NCBI GenBank assembly: GCA_007745635.1
Contig: CP036272.1
Span: 2,252,370-2,316,369 of the forward strand
DNA from: Stieleria bergensis
GTDB lineage: Bacteria; Planctomycetota; Planctomycetia; Pirellulales; Pirellulaceae
DNA length: 64,000 bases
Direction: 5' to 3'
Shown here: piece after piece, positions 44,931-55,154 of the stretch
Layout of the letters: the number at the start of each line of letters is the position of its first letter
Position numbering within the stretch: position 1 is the first letter of the stretch
Program-made: the position numbers and the translations under genes
The notes under the pieces: model-generated
What the model was told of the DNA's origin: nothing
Seen by the model: the letters and a program-made list of their open reading frames with translations, nothing else
Database searches by the model: none

Positions 44931-44946
44931 CTCCCGCTTGCGGGAG
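44931..44946. repeat. palindrome beside the right end of the IS110 element
   Basis: CTCCCGCTTGCGGGAG is a perfect palindrome (stem CTCCCGC with a 2-base loop) 16 bases from the transposase stop. A close relative, CTCTCCCGCCAGCGGGAGAG, lies at 46303-46322 on the other side of the element. Both look like members of one REP-type family. Confidence 0.85.
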
Positions 44947-44961
44947 CGGCTGTGTTAGATG

Positions 44962-46323
<1,362 letters not shown>

Positions 46324-46527
46324 TCAGTCAACGAACGGTCAACGGTTTCGTTGTGGCGGGTTGCAGTTGGCGTTGCCACGTTTTTTGGTGCGTGCAAGCT
46401 CGGCACCCTACGGTTTTGCGGTCAGCAGTTCTGTGGTTCACCACGCCCCTTCAACAAAACACATCAGCCGCTTTGGCGTTCGCGACGGTTCGGTGATGGG
46501 GTTGCCCTAAAACGGGGACGGAATGTG

Positions 46528-47592
46528 TCAGGCTAGTTCAGGCCATTGCCCTGTCTGGAAAAAATGTTCTAGTTGGTCAACGTACGGTTGAACGTTGAAG
46601 TGGTGGTCTGTCAGCCACTGCTCGTTGTGATAGGTGTCCAGGTACCGTTCCCCACCATCGCAGATCATCGAGACCACTGTTGCGGGTTCCTCGCGTTTGG
46701 CTAACTCGGCAATGATCTGGAAAGCGGCATACAGGTTCGTGCCCGTCGATCCACCGCAGCGACGGTTAAGCAGTTTGGTTAAGAATCGCAGCGTCCCAAA
46801 GGTGGCTTCATCGGGAACTTGGATCATGCGATCAACGATCGAGCGATTGAAGGACGGTTCGACGCGTGGTCGCCCGATGCCTTCCACTCGGCAACTGCGA
46901 TCAGAGACCAGGGTTTTGTCGCCGGTCATGAAGTAATCGTAGAACACAGACCCGGCGGGATCGGCTACGCATAACTGTGTGGCATGAGATCTGTATCGAA
47001 TGTAGCGACCAATGGTTGCCGACGTCCCGCCGGTGCCAGCACTGCAAACAATCCAATTGGGGATCGCCGGAGATTCAAAGCTCATTTGTTCATAGATGGA
47101 CTCAGCAATGTTATTGTTGCCCCGCCAATCCGTGGCCCGTTCTGCGTAGGTGAACTGGTCCATGTAGTGGCCGTCCAATTCTTCGGCGATTCGCGCCGCT
47201 TCGGAGTAGATTGCTGAGGAGTCAACGCAGCGACATTCGCCGTTGTAAAAGCTAATGTGATCAATCTTTTCTTGCGATGTCCCCTCAGGAATGACAGCGA
47301 TGAATGGCAGGCCTAGCAGCTGAGCGAAGTAGGCTTCCGAAACGGCCGTGTTGCCAGATGAAGATTCCACAATCGTTGTCCCTTCTTTGATCTGGCCATT
47401 GCACAGGCCATACAGGAACAGCGACCGAGCCAGTCGATGCTTGAGACTGCCCGTTGGATGAGTGCTTTCATCTTTTAAGTACAGCGAAATCTTTTTCAGC
47501 GCCGGGAGCTCGACCTTGATCAAGTGCGTGTCAGAGGACCGTTTCACATCGGATTGAATCAAATACAGAGCACGACTGAGCCAGGGATTCAT
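46528..47592 (-). CDS. PLP-dependent Cds1-like cysteine desulfhydrase/cysteine synthase family
   Basis: About 354 residues. A fold-type II PLP enzyme: the Schiff-base Lys is in STHPTGSLKHRLARSLFLYG; the phosphate loop-like SSSGNTAVSEAYFAQLLG and the late GGSTGTNLYAAFQI contact PLP; VCSAGTGGTSATIGRYIRYR is the other Gly-rich part. The motifs KDESTHPTGSLKHR, MDQFTYAERATDWRGNNNIA and RPRVEPSFNRSIVDRMI are those of the Cds1 group (L-cysteine desulfhydrase), which releases sulfide from cysteine. Cysteine synthase activity cannot be ruled out. AAGGA nine bases upstream supports the ATG at 47592. The genome neighbourhood is repeat-rich with no operon partner. Confidence 0.9.
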   Translation of the reverse strand: MNPWLSRALYLIQSDVKRSSDTHLIKVELPALKKISLYLKDESTHPTGSLKHRLARSLFLYGLCNGQIKEGTTIVESSSGNTAVSEAYFAQLLGLPFIAVIPEGTSQEKIDHISFYNGECRCVDSSAIYSEAARIAEELDGHYMDQFTYAERATDWRGNNNIAESIYEQMSFESPAIPNWIVCSAGTGGTSATIGRYIRYRSHATQLCVADPAGSVFYDYFMTGDKTLVSDRSCRVEGIGRPRVEPSFNRSIVDRMIQVPDEATFGTLRFLTKLLNRRCGGSTGTNLYAAFQIIAELAKREEPATVVSMICDGGERYLDTYHNEQWLTDHHFNVQPYVDQLEHFFQTGQWPELA

Positions 47593-48225
47593 GGAATCAT
47601 TCCTTGAGGGATTCAACCTTACAGTATCCAAACGACCGCGCCGGTGCACTGCTGGAAACAAGCTCCATGCACTCGTTCGATACCACACACCAAGTTGCCA
47701 TGCTTCGCAAGCGAAAAGTGCCATGCTTCGCAAGCATGATGAGGTGTGATAAAGAGCGTTGTCGTCAACTGCTTGCTGGCCAACTTGGACGCGTCGGCCA
47801 GTGATGTCTGTCAAGCGATGTCAGACGATTTCAAGTCAGCAGCGAAAATGATGCACTGAATCATCCGCAGTGCCAAGGTGGCGGGCGCGAAGAATCGCTG
47901 AAGCACTGGTGACTTCAAGACGCATTCAGGATGAGGAGTCGATGGAATCGGGGCTTCCGTGTCCGCTTGCCATTGATCCAAGTCTTGGCAACGGCTGGCT
48001 GGAAGATCTGGCATTGAAGCGGCCAATGCTCTTTGCTTCCCCTAGGATCGTCCATGAAATGGGCGAGGGCCATTGAGTGGTCTTCGAGGAAATCGATCAA
48101 GTTTCGGCGGCCATGACGCAGGCTCCTGGATGGAAATCCTCTCCAGGAAGACGTTTTGCATCTGCTCTTTTTCGTTTGCCAGAACGCACCCGTCCTGTGG
48201 ACTGGCGTTCGCCCTGGCACGACGT
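47593..48225. other. 633-base gap with small repeats, no gene
   Basis: The gap separates two minus-strand genes. TGCCATGCTTCGCAAGC occurs twice (47696-47712, 47719-47735); the second copy contains the hairpin ATGCTTCGCAAGCAT. The frames spanning the rest are antisense or random and lack family features. Confidence 0.55.
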
Positions 48226-49620
48226 TTAGACCCGTTTGAGGGTACCGGTGTAGCCGGCGAAGCTGTCGGTTTCGACACCTAGACGCTGCAAAATGGTGAC
48301 AAATAAGTTCGCCAGTGGCAATTCTTCGATTTCGACCTTGCCACGCCAACCGGCGTCGCTGGTGATGCCTGCACCGGCTTGATTGTCTTCGTTGCCGACA
48401 CCGAACTTCAGGTAGCGACCGTTCTCAAAGCCCAGATTTTTGCCGCCCGCAGAGATGATCGGATAGTTGCGAGACAGGTGGAAACTACTGGACGCCGAAC
48501 CATGCATGGCAAAAGTATTGTCAAGCATGTTGCCATTGCCATCGGGTTCATCGGTATCCTTGAGCCGCTTGATGAAGCGACCAAACTCCTCGGCTTGGTA
48601 GCGGTTGTAGGTTCCCAGGTTTTCCCAGCCTTTGGGTTGCTTGACCGCGTGAGTCAATCCATGAGCGCCGCCAAGGCCGACTGCTCGGGCGAGCAAGTCG
48701 TGCGGGCCTTCACCGTTTTCGCGTCCAAGTTGGAACGTTGCCGCACGCGTGGAGTCACTCATGAACGCCAAGTAAATCAGTTCGTACATGGTCTGGAAGT
48801 ACAGTCGCGCTTCCTTGGGTTCAGCGTCCAGATGTAAAAACTGTGTGTCAACTTGCGGGACGGGGGTATCGATCCACTGTTGAGCTTTGGCAAGTTTGAC
48901 TTCAGTGTCTCGAACGGCATCGAGGTATTGCTTCAGTGTCGCTTGATCATGTTTGGAGAGCTTGCGTCCCAGAGCACGCGAGTTTTCAATCAGCATGTCC
49001 AGCGAGCTCTTGCTGCGCGCAAGCTTGGCAGCGGCATCTTTGCTGCTGGCAACAAACAGCGTGTCAAAGATCTGCTTGGGCTTGTTCATCGCGGGGATCG
49101 GACGCCCTTCGCGGTTGAAGGATTGTGTCTGCGCACCACGAGGGCCACCGACGCCACCGTTGGTTGACATCACCAACGATGAATGGCGAGTGAATTTGCC
49201 AGCGTATTCTGCGTAGACTTGATCCAGTGAAATGGAATTCTTGTAGGGACCATGGCCTCCAGTGGCGGCACCGGTTAGATATTGGTCTGCGTTGGAGTGT
49301 CCGTGAACTTGCCGAGCGGCTGGGTGTGACAGTCCAGAGTAAATCGTGATGTCGTTGCGCAGGGGTTCCAGCGTATCAAGAACCTTGGTGAGCACGAAGT
49401 CGCGTTCGCCACCTCTGGGAAACCAGCTCCAGTCTTTCCACGCCGGGTCAGTCTTTAGCGGCAGGCCAACGCCATCGGGATGATAGACACTGACAAAGCG
49501 ACGCGGCGTTTGATCTGCTTGGGTTTGATCGGCAAAGGTTTCCATCCATGGCAGGGCCAGGGCAACCCCGGTTCCACGCAGGAAGGCACGCCGACTGAAT
49601 GCTTGGGACTGATCGCTCAT
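48226..49620 (-). CDS. DUF1552 family protein with Tat-type signal
   Basis: About 464 residues. The N-terminus has a twin-arginine-like motif SRRAFLRGTGVALALPWMET, so it is probably exported. The family features include RFVSVYHPDGVGLPLK, TIYSGLSHPAARQVHGHSNA, SISLDQVYAEYAGKFTRHSS, HAVKQPKGWENLGTYNRYQA and AMHGSASSSFHLSRNYPI. DUF1552 is a planctomycete-enriched exported family that usually sits immediately after DUF1592 genes, as here: the DUF1592 gene stops 79 bases upstream. Function is unknown. The frame is open to 49722, but the ATG at 49620 places the signal correctly. Confidence 0.93.
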   Translation of the reverse strand: MSDQSQAFSRRAFLRGTGVALALPWMETFADQTQADQTPRRFVSVYHPDGVGLPLKTDPAWKDWSWFPRGGERDFVLTKVLDTLEPLRNDITIYSGLSHPAARQVHGHSNADQYLTGAATGGHGPYKNSISLDQVYAEYAGKFTRHSSLVMSTNGGVGGPRGAQTQSFNREGRPIPAMNKPKQIFDTLFVASSKDAAAKLARSKSSLDMLIENSRALGRKLSKHDQATLKQYLDAVRDTEVKLAKAQQWIDTPVPQVDTQFLHLDAEPKEARLYFQTMYELIYLAFMSDSTRAATFQLGRENGEGPHDLLARAVGLGGAHGLTHAVKQPKGWENLGTYNRYQAEEFGRFIKRLKDTDEPDGNGNMLDNTFAMHGSASSSFHLSRNYPIISAGGKNLGFENGRYLKFGVGNEDNQAGAGITSDAGWRGKVEIEELPLANLFVTILQRLGVETDSFAGYTGTLKRV

Positions 49621-49699
49621 GGTTCGATTCCTGAAGTGAGGTTCCGACAATGTGTCTTCGTGACGAGTAAGGTTAAGTTCAACAGCAGGCAGGGAAGCG

Positions 49700-52330
49700 T
49701 TAGGGCGAATGGAATAAATCACTTTCCGTGATCAAGTGTACCAAATCGCGAAGTTGGTCGTCGTTTTGACGTAGTTTCTGAGTCAGTGTTTCAAGATCGG
49801 CATGATCACCAAAGGACATCGGCCGTCCGAGCGCGTAGGTTGCCATTTTATGCACCATTGCCCGAGCAAATTGGTCTTGCCGCTCGGTTAACAGGTACCG
49901 CTTCAGGCCATCAACTCCGTCCAGCGTTTGCTTGTTGAACAGTTGCGCGCTGGCGTCGACTGGGGCATTTTTGATCTTCGTGCGAAAAGAGCCCATCGCA
50001 TCATAGTTTTCGAAGGCAATTCCCCAGGGGTCGATTCTTGCATGGCACGAGAAACAGGCCGGCTTGTTACGGTGGTCGGCAATCCGTTCCTTCAAGGTCA
50101 TTTGCAAAATGCGAGGATCGGTCAGATCGACTTCAGGAACATTCGGCGGTGGCGGAGGAGGCGGATCATGGAGAATTCGCTCCAGCATCCAAACACCGCG
50201 TTTCAGTGGATGCGAATCCTTGCCATCTGAATTCATCGCCAACACGGCAGCACAGGTCATCACGCCACCGCGCTGAACACGCTGGTCAATTGCCACCGGG
50301 CGGAAGTCAGGGCCGCGAACATTTGGAATGCGATAGTGGGCCGCCAAGCGTTCATTGACAACAGCATAGTCGGCATGCAAAAAATCCATGACACTATGAT
50401 TCTGGTTCAGGACTTCGCGAAACAGTTCAATCGGTTCGCGACGTATCGCTTCGGCAAGGTCTGCATCCTTGATGTGCGTGATGCTATCAAGGCCATCAAG
50501 TCCCAGCCACTGAGTGACAAAGTGTGTGGCAAACCGTTTGGCACGAGGGTCAGCCAGCATGCGATCAACTTGTTTGCCTAAAACTTCGGGGTCGCTGAGC
50601 GTCCCACGGTTCGCAAGATCATACAACTGTTCATCCGGCAAGCTGGACCACAGAAACAGTGACAGACGTTTGGCAAGTTCGAAGTCGTTGATGCGACGTT
50701 CTGCGTCATCGGCTGCGCGTGGGCTTTCCTGCTTTTGGATCACGTACAGGAACTCAGGGCTGGCCATCGCGGTCGCCAAAACTTCCACCATGGCTCCTTC
50801 AAAGCTTTCGAAGTCGGTTCGGAAAGTCTTAAAGAGCTTCACGTAAGGTGTCACATCGCTCTCGTGAACAGGACGCTGCCAGAGCCGAGTCAAAAAGTGA
50901 GTCAAGACTTCGACCGCGTAATGATCCTCGTTGTCTTGATGCTTGCTAGCGATGAAGATGTCTTGGTGTGATTTTGGCGGCCATTGCTCGTAGAAAGGAG
51001 CGGTGATCTCAATGCTTTCCATCCACACCTGAAGTGGTTGATCACGACGGTGTGCATTGGAGACGTTGCGAATGTGCAAGAACTCGTCGCGGCGTGGGAA
51101 CGTGGTGGTTAGCTTGCGAAACGGGTTGCGCTGGATTTCACCGAGTTCAATATCGAAGTGGACGGTTTCAGGCGAATCGATGGTTGCCGTGATCGGCAGA
51201 TCTTGCCTGCTAATGGTCTGGGAAAAGTTAGCGTTGTTGCTGGTGTGAGCACTAAAGACAAAACGCAACGCTGCGAACTCGTCGGGATGGTTTGTGGAAC
51301 GCCCCGTCCGCATGCTGACACGCATGATGCCTTCGTCGGGCAGAAAACGATCCAGGTTTAACTTCAATTCATTATTACGAGGCATGACCAGAACGACGGG
51401 ATCGGACTCGTCTTGGTCCTTGGTCATGGGCTCTTTCAGCGGATTCGCTTTGGCATTAGAAAATTGAATGGCCTGGCCGGTCTGACGATTGTAAAGGTGC
51501 TGGCGAGATTTCTTGCCCTTCGCTGATTCATCATCGTATTGAAACGATTGGTCTTCTTTCCCAGAGGTTAAACGTGTTAATTCATCCTGCATGACAATCC
51601 GGTACTGAACAGGTTCCGGACGCGGACCCATCACGGTCGCTCGCCGCAATGCTTTCAAGCCGATCGCGCGATAGCTTTCAAACTGCATCGTGGACATCTG
51701 CAACAGATCCGAGTTGTTTTTGAAGCCCTCCTCGGAAACCGTTTCTGGCGGCAGCGGTTCAGCAATCTCATAAGACAGGCCAAGCAGGTCCTGGATCGCG
51801 TAGTTGTATTCGTATTTCGTCAGCCGACGAAAGGATGAGCGGGTCTGTTGGCTGCGGCGAACGACAGATGCTTTTCGCATTTCTTCGCTGAGCCAATCGA
51901 TGATCTTTGCTCGGTCTTGATCTGCTAACGCAACCTCCGGTTCATCCTCTGGCGGCATTTCTGAATTGCTAAGCACGTGATAGATCTCACGCCACTGCGA
52001 AACGTTTTTGCCAGAGATCAAATCAGGGTCCAGTTGGTCAATCCGGAGTCGTCCTTCCGCTTCGTCGGGCCCATGACAGGAAAGGCAGCTCTTGATCAGG
52101 ACTTGCTTCAATGACTGATGGTAAAACGTGACATTGGCCTGATAAAGCTCCGCTTGATCGGGGCGCGCCGTCGCTTCGGTCTGCTGTTTGGCAGGCGGAT
52201 TCAAAAGGTTCGAATTGGCACGTCCTAATGCGCGTGCTGCTTGCAGTGTGATGGCGGGTTCATCAGCCAATGCAGATGGGGCAACACTCGCGCAGCAGAT
52301 TGCCAACAAGCAGAAATAAAGCAACTTCAT
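49700..52330 (-). CDS. DUF1592/DUF1588/DUF1585 (PSCyt1-containing) exported protein
   Basis: About 876 residues. A signal peptide (LLYFCLLAICCASVAPSALA) is followed by a planctomycete cytochrome-like PSCyt1 region with the haem motif CLSCHGPDEAEGRLRID. The middle has FRRLTKYEYNYAIQDLLGL (DUF1587), then ELAKRLSLFLWSSLPDEQLY (DUF1592), FVTQWLGLDGLDSI, GGVMTCAAVLAMNSDGKDSH and RGVWMLERILHDPPPPPPPN (DUF1588), and the C-terminal DUF1585 with another CxxCH in KPACFSCHARIDPWG and FARAMVHKMATYALGRPMSF. Such proteins are planctomycete hallmarks of unknown role, perhaps envelope redox or adhesion. It forms a pair with the DUF1552 gene downstream. The ATG at 52330 is chosen over an open frame to 52396. 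Confidence 0.93.
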   Translation of the reverse strand: MKLLYFCLLAICCASVAPSALADEPAITLQAARALGRANSNLLNPPAKQQTEATARPDQAELYQANVTFYHQSLKQVLIKSCLSCHGPDEAEGRLRIDQLDPDLISGKNVSQWREIYHVLSNSEMPPEDEPEVALADQDRAKIIDWLSEEMRKASVVRRSQQTRSSFRRLTKYEYNYAIQDLLGLSYEIAEPLPPETVSEEGFKNNSDLLQMSTMQFESYRAIGLKALRRATVMGPRPEPVQYRIVMQDELTRLTSGKEDQSFQYDDESAKGKKSRQHLYNRQTGQAIQFSNAKANPLKEPMTKDQDESDPVVLVMPRNNELKLNLDRFLPDEGIMRVSMRTGRSTNHPDEFAALRFVFSAHTSNNANFSQTISRQDLPITATIDSPETVHFDIELGEIQRNPFRKLTTTFPRRDEFLHIRNVSNAHRRDQPLQVWMESIEITAPFYEQWPPKSHQDIFIASKHQDNEDHYAVEVLTHFLTRLWQRPVHESDVTPYVKLFKTFRTDFESFEGAMVEVLATAMASPEFLYVIQKQESPRAADDAERRINDFELAKRLSLFLWSSLPDEQLYDLANRGTLSDPEVLGKQVDRMLADPRAKRFATHFVTQWLGLDGLDSITHIKDADLAEAIRREPIELFREVLNQNHSVMDFLHADYAVVNERLAAHYRIPNVRGPDFRPVAIDQRVQRGGVMTCAAVLAMNSDGKDSHPLKRGVWMLERILHDPPPPPPPNVPEVDLTDPRILQMTLKERIADHRNKPACFSCHARIDPWGIAFENYDAMGSFRTKIKNAPVDASAQLFNKQTLDGVDGLKRYLLTERQDQFARAMVHKMATYALGRPMSFGDHADLETLTQKLRQNDDQLRDLVHLITESDLFHSP

Positions 52331-52787
52331 AGCGTCTATCGTTAGGAATATCGTTTGGAAACGTGTGCTTCCAGTCAACACGTCGATCGTTAACACCGAT
52401 CATCGCATTGCCAAAGCATGGAGACGTTGTTCCAGCAGACACAAATGCATTGCGCCGGCAAACGACTGATTTGCAGTTAGTGGGACAAGGTAGGGGAGTG
52501 ACATGTCCCGAAGGTGGGCAGGCGGTGCTGAATCAGGGCAACCCGATCGTCTTCCGATCAGTGCTCGCCGTGCGATCAGCAAACGTCTGTCTTCAAATGA
52601 TAGCAAATCTGGCTATGAAAAGCGAGTTGAATCCTCGCCGAATGAGAACCTTCACCGTCCGAGGTGGCAGTTTGCCACCCTCTGACCGGGTTCGTTGATA
52701 GCACCAATCACGCTGTTTGGCGGTTGTTAGTCGGCACAGAGCGACCGCCAGCGATGAACGAGCTCTCTCGGTGGCCTGCGGAGTGTT
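52331..52787 (-). other. 457-base gap without a convincing gene
   Basis: It lies upstream of the DUF1592 gene and downstream of the unknown minus-strand gene. It contains only short frames with no recognisable features. No repeat or terminator was seen. Confidence 0.4.
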
Positions 52788-53342
52788 TTACTGGGGAAGA
52801 TGGCGGCGGTGAGGCGGTTCAGCCGATGGCGGCAAGTCGACTTGATGCTCTTCCTGGTAGCGACGTCGCTCCACAGGCGAGGCGTAATAGCGCAACCAAG
52901 TGTCCGTGTCTTCAACACACATCCATTCCAATGCCTTGCCTGGGACGTCTACCATTTTCTCGCAGCACGTCATGATGTCACGGTAGATCACGGTGTACAG
53001 CTCGCGATCACTTAAATGGTCCGTGCAGCGAAGCACAATGTTCTTAGCGAACAGTTTGCCAATCACCTGCCGCAGTGCACTCGGCAATTGCTCGTCGCCC
53101 AGTGCCTCGGGGGGAAGCATCTGCAAAGGCGGTGAAAACCAGTCACTGATCGGCAGTGCAGGAGCCCGTTCCCAAGCTAACATCGATGCGAGGTACTCGT
53201 TCTCAACCTGCAGCGACATCTCTCCGGTGGACGAATCAATTGACTCGTCACGATACGGTTCAAGTTCGTCACGTAGACGTGCATTGGCCAAGAGAAGCTC
53301 GACTTCATCAAGCGTTCGTAGGTGGGGATTTCGAATGTCCAT
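52788..53342 (-). CDS. conserved-looking hypothetical protein, 184 residues
   Basis: I do not recognise this gene by name. The product is soluble and acidic at the start (LRTLDEVELLLANARLRDEL), with an internal aromatic block (MLAWERAPALPISDWFSPPL), a central LRQVIGKLFAKNIVLRCTDH and a late MTCCEKMVDVPGKALEWMCV with several Cys. There is no signal peptide and no membrane helix. Codon choice resembles the neighbours. The ATG at 53342 is a clear start, and the C-terminus is His/Pro-rich (PPSAEPPHRRHLPQ). It sits alone on the minus strand between two long gaps. Confidence 0.72.
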   Translation of the reverse strand: MDIRNPHLRTLDEVELLLANARLRDELEPYRDESIDSSTGEMSLQVENEYLASMLAWERAPALPISDWFSPPLQMLPPEALGDEQLPSALRQVIGKLFAKNIVLRCTDHLSDRELYTVIYRDIMTCCEKMVDVPGKALEWMCVEDTDTWLRYYASPVERRRYQEEHQVDLPPSAEPPHRRHLPQ

Positions 53343-54038
53343 TTTGTTCGAGCGGCCAAGTAGGAGGGAATGGTCACCTGTGGTGGATCAAATGAGTCCT
53401 TAAACACAGGTTCGGAGCATCGTCCTTGGTGGTTCAGTAATCGGCCTGCAAAGCAGACTTGTACTTAGAGTGGGTTGTGTGCTGCGCCGTGTGGGTGGTC
53501 GCTGCTCTGCGAGTCTTGTCACAGATTCAGCGGACGCCGAACACCGAGTCGTGGTCCAAGGTTCGGTGCGCCGACATACCGAAGCGTTGCAACGGTGCCA
53601 GCAAACGATTCTGTCGAGGTTAAAAAACGGTGCCCTGCCGGATTTCGCTTCGACGCCTTGATGGTATCCGTCGGCGCGTCGGTCTCAACTTTCAACTTAA
53701 CCAAAAACATTGTTTCAACGCATTTTCAAGCGTTGGGCGTTGGCGTGACCGTTACGACTGGAATCCGTTACCAGGCGCTGATCGATACAAGTTGATTGAT
53801 CGGAAAAAGCTTGCCTAACCGGCGCGGCTGAAATCCAAATCAGCACTCTGGTCACACTGCGGTTCCGGAGCCCACAACACGGCTAAGAACCGCCAATCGC
53901 GGCGTTTCCGTGGTCATCCAGCATCAGAGCGGACGCGGTTGAATTCCTGACCTGCCCCGTGTCGCTGGGCTGTGAGGGATCACTGTTGACGCTAGATGGG
54001 CCGGATCGTCCGCGAAAACTCAGTGCATGTCGCTGCGA
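53343..54038. other. 696-base gap without a convincing gene
   Basis: Plus-strand frames at 53470-53795 (up to 106 codons) cross the middle but show no family features, no ribosome binding site and unusual composition. No strong repeat, RNA gene or terminator is seen. Confidence 0.45.
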
Positions 54039-55154
54039 TCATGAACCAGCGTCGGTGCAGAGCTCTTGGTAGAGAGTGGCATGCCGCTGAATCAATTGTT
54101 CGATGGTGAAGTGATCTTCAATGAACCGGCTCGCTTGTTTGCCCAGCAGGGCTGCTTGGTCGGGAGATCGGAGCAGTTCAAGAGTTGCCTGTGCGAGTGC
54201 AGCGCGGTCTCCCAACGGGACCAGTTTGCCGGTGACTTGGTCTTTGATTAAATCGCGATTGCCTGCAATGTCGCTCGCGATCACCGGTAGACCTGCTTGC
54301 ATGGCTTCGATGATCGAATTGCTTTGCCCTTCGTATTCGCTTCCATTCCAGAAAACTTCGGCGTGCGGGAGCAGCTGTTCAACGTCCTCGCGATGGCCGA
54401 CGAACGTGACGGCTTGACGGGAGGTCACGTCATCGCGAAAGCGAAGCAATTCATACTTCTGCGGACCATCTCCAATGATCACTAAAGTCATCAGTGGATC
54501 GACCGCCGAAATCATTTCTGCGGCCCAGACGAGATCGCGATAGCGTTTTTGAGGCCACAGCCTGCCGACAGCCAGCACAATGCGCCGGTCTTCGGCAATG
54601 CCCAGTCGCTGGCAGGCTTGTTGACGATCAATCGATTCTGATTGACGTGAGGCAATGCCATTGGGAATGACGCGAAACAAATCACGATCCATGCCGTGCT
54701 GGGCATAGAACTCGACGATGCCTTGGCTGTTGGTGGTGATCGCTTGTGAGCGTTTGGCTAGCCAGCGATCAATGGCGAATTGATACCAGCGTTTCCACGG
54801 ATCAACACAACGCTCGCTGCCAATGATGGTGGGCGTCTTTGATAGCCATGCAGCTGTTCGGCCGAAGCTGTTTGCCGCGAACAGCCAGGTGTGAACAATG
54901 TCTGGCTGAAAGGATTGCAAGCAGCGTTTGAGGCGAAACAAGGCACTTGGATCAAGCTTGAATCGTTTGCCGATAACGGTGACGGGCACGTCATTGGATC
55001 GCAGCATTTCGCTGCGTGGCCCATCGCGTGTGAGCAGGAAAACATGGACATCAAATTGGTCCTTCGGTAATCCAATCGCCAACAATGCCAGTTGCTTTTC
55101 AGCACCTCCCTGGTCCATGGTTGGGATGACGAACGCGATTCTAAGCTTGCTCAT
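54039..55154 (-). CDS. GT4-family glycosyltransferase
   Basis: A 371-residue GT-B enzyme. The N-terminal half opens IAFVIPTMDQGGAEKQLALL with the usual glycine-rich loop; the C-terminal half has VLAVGRLWPQKRYRDLVWAA, LVIIGDGPQKYELLRF and the donor-binding EGQSNSIIEAMQAGLPVIAS, which carries the EX7E motif. It transfers a nucleotide-activated sugar, most likely to an exopolysaccharide or lipid-linked precursor on the cytoplasmic side. It overlaps the upstream glycosyltransferase gene by four bases (ATGA), indicating coupled translation. Donor and acceptor are unknown. Confidence 0.93.
   Translation of the reverse strand: MSKLRIAFVIPTMDQGGAEKQLALLAIGLPKDQFDVHVFLLTRDGPRSEMLRSNDVPVTVIGKRFKLDPSALFRLKRCLQSFQPDIVHTWLFAANSFGRTAAWLSKTPTIIGSERCVDPWKRWYQFAIDRWLAKRSQAITTNSQGIVEFYAQHGMDRDLFRVIPNGIASRQSESIDRQQACQRLGIAEDRRIVLAVGRLWPQKRYRDLVWAAEMISAVDPLMTLVIIGDGPQKYELLRFRDDVTSRQAVTFVGHREDVEQLLPHAEVFWNGSEYEGQSNSIIEAMQAGLPVIASDIAGNRDLIKDQVTGKLVPLGDRAALAQATLELLRSPDQAALLGKQASRFIEDHFTIEQLIQRHATLYQELCTDAGS

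Noticed and set aside
53475-53795. 106-codon plus-strand frame in a long gap
   Set aside because: No ribosome binding site, no family features and no neighbours that need it.
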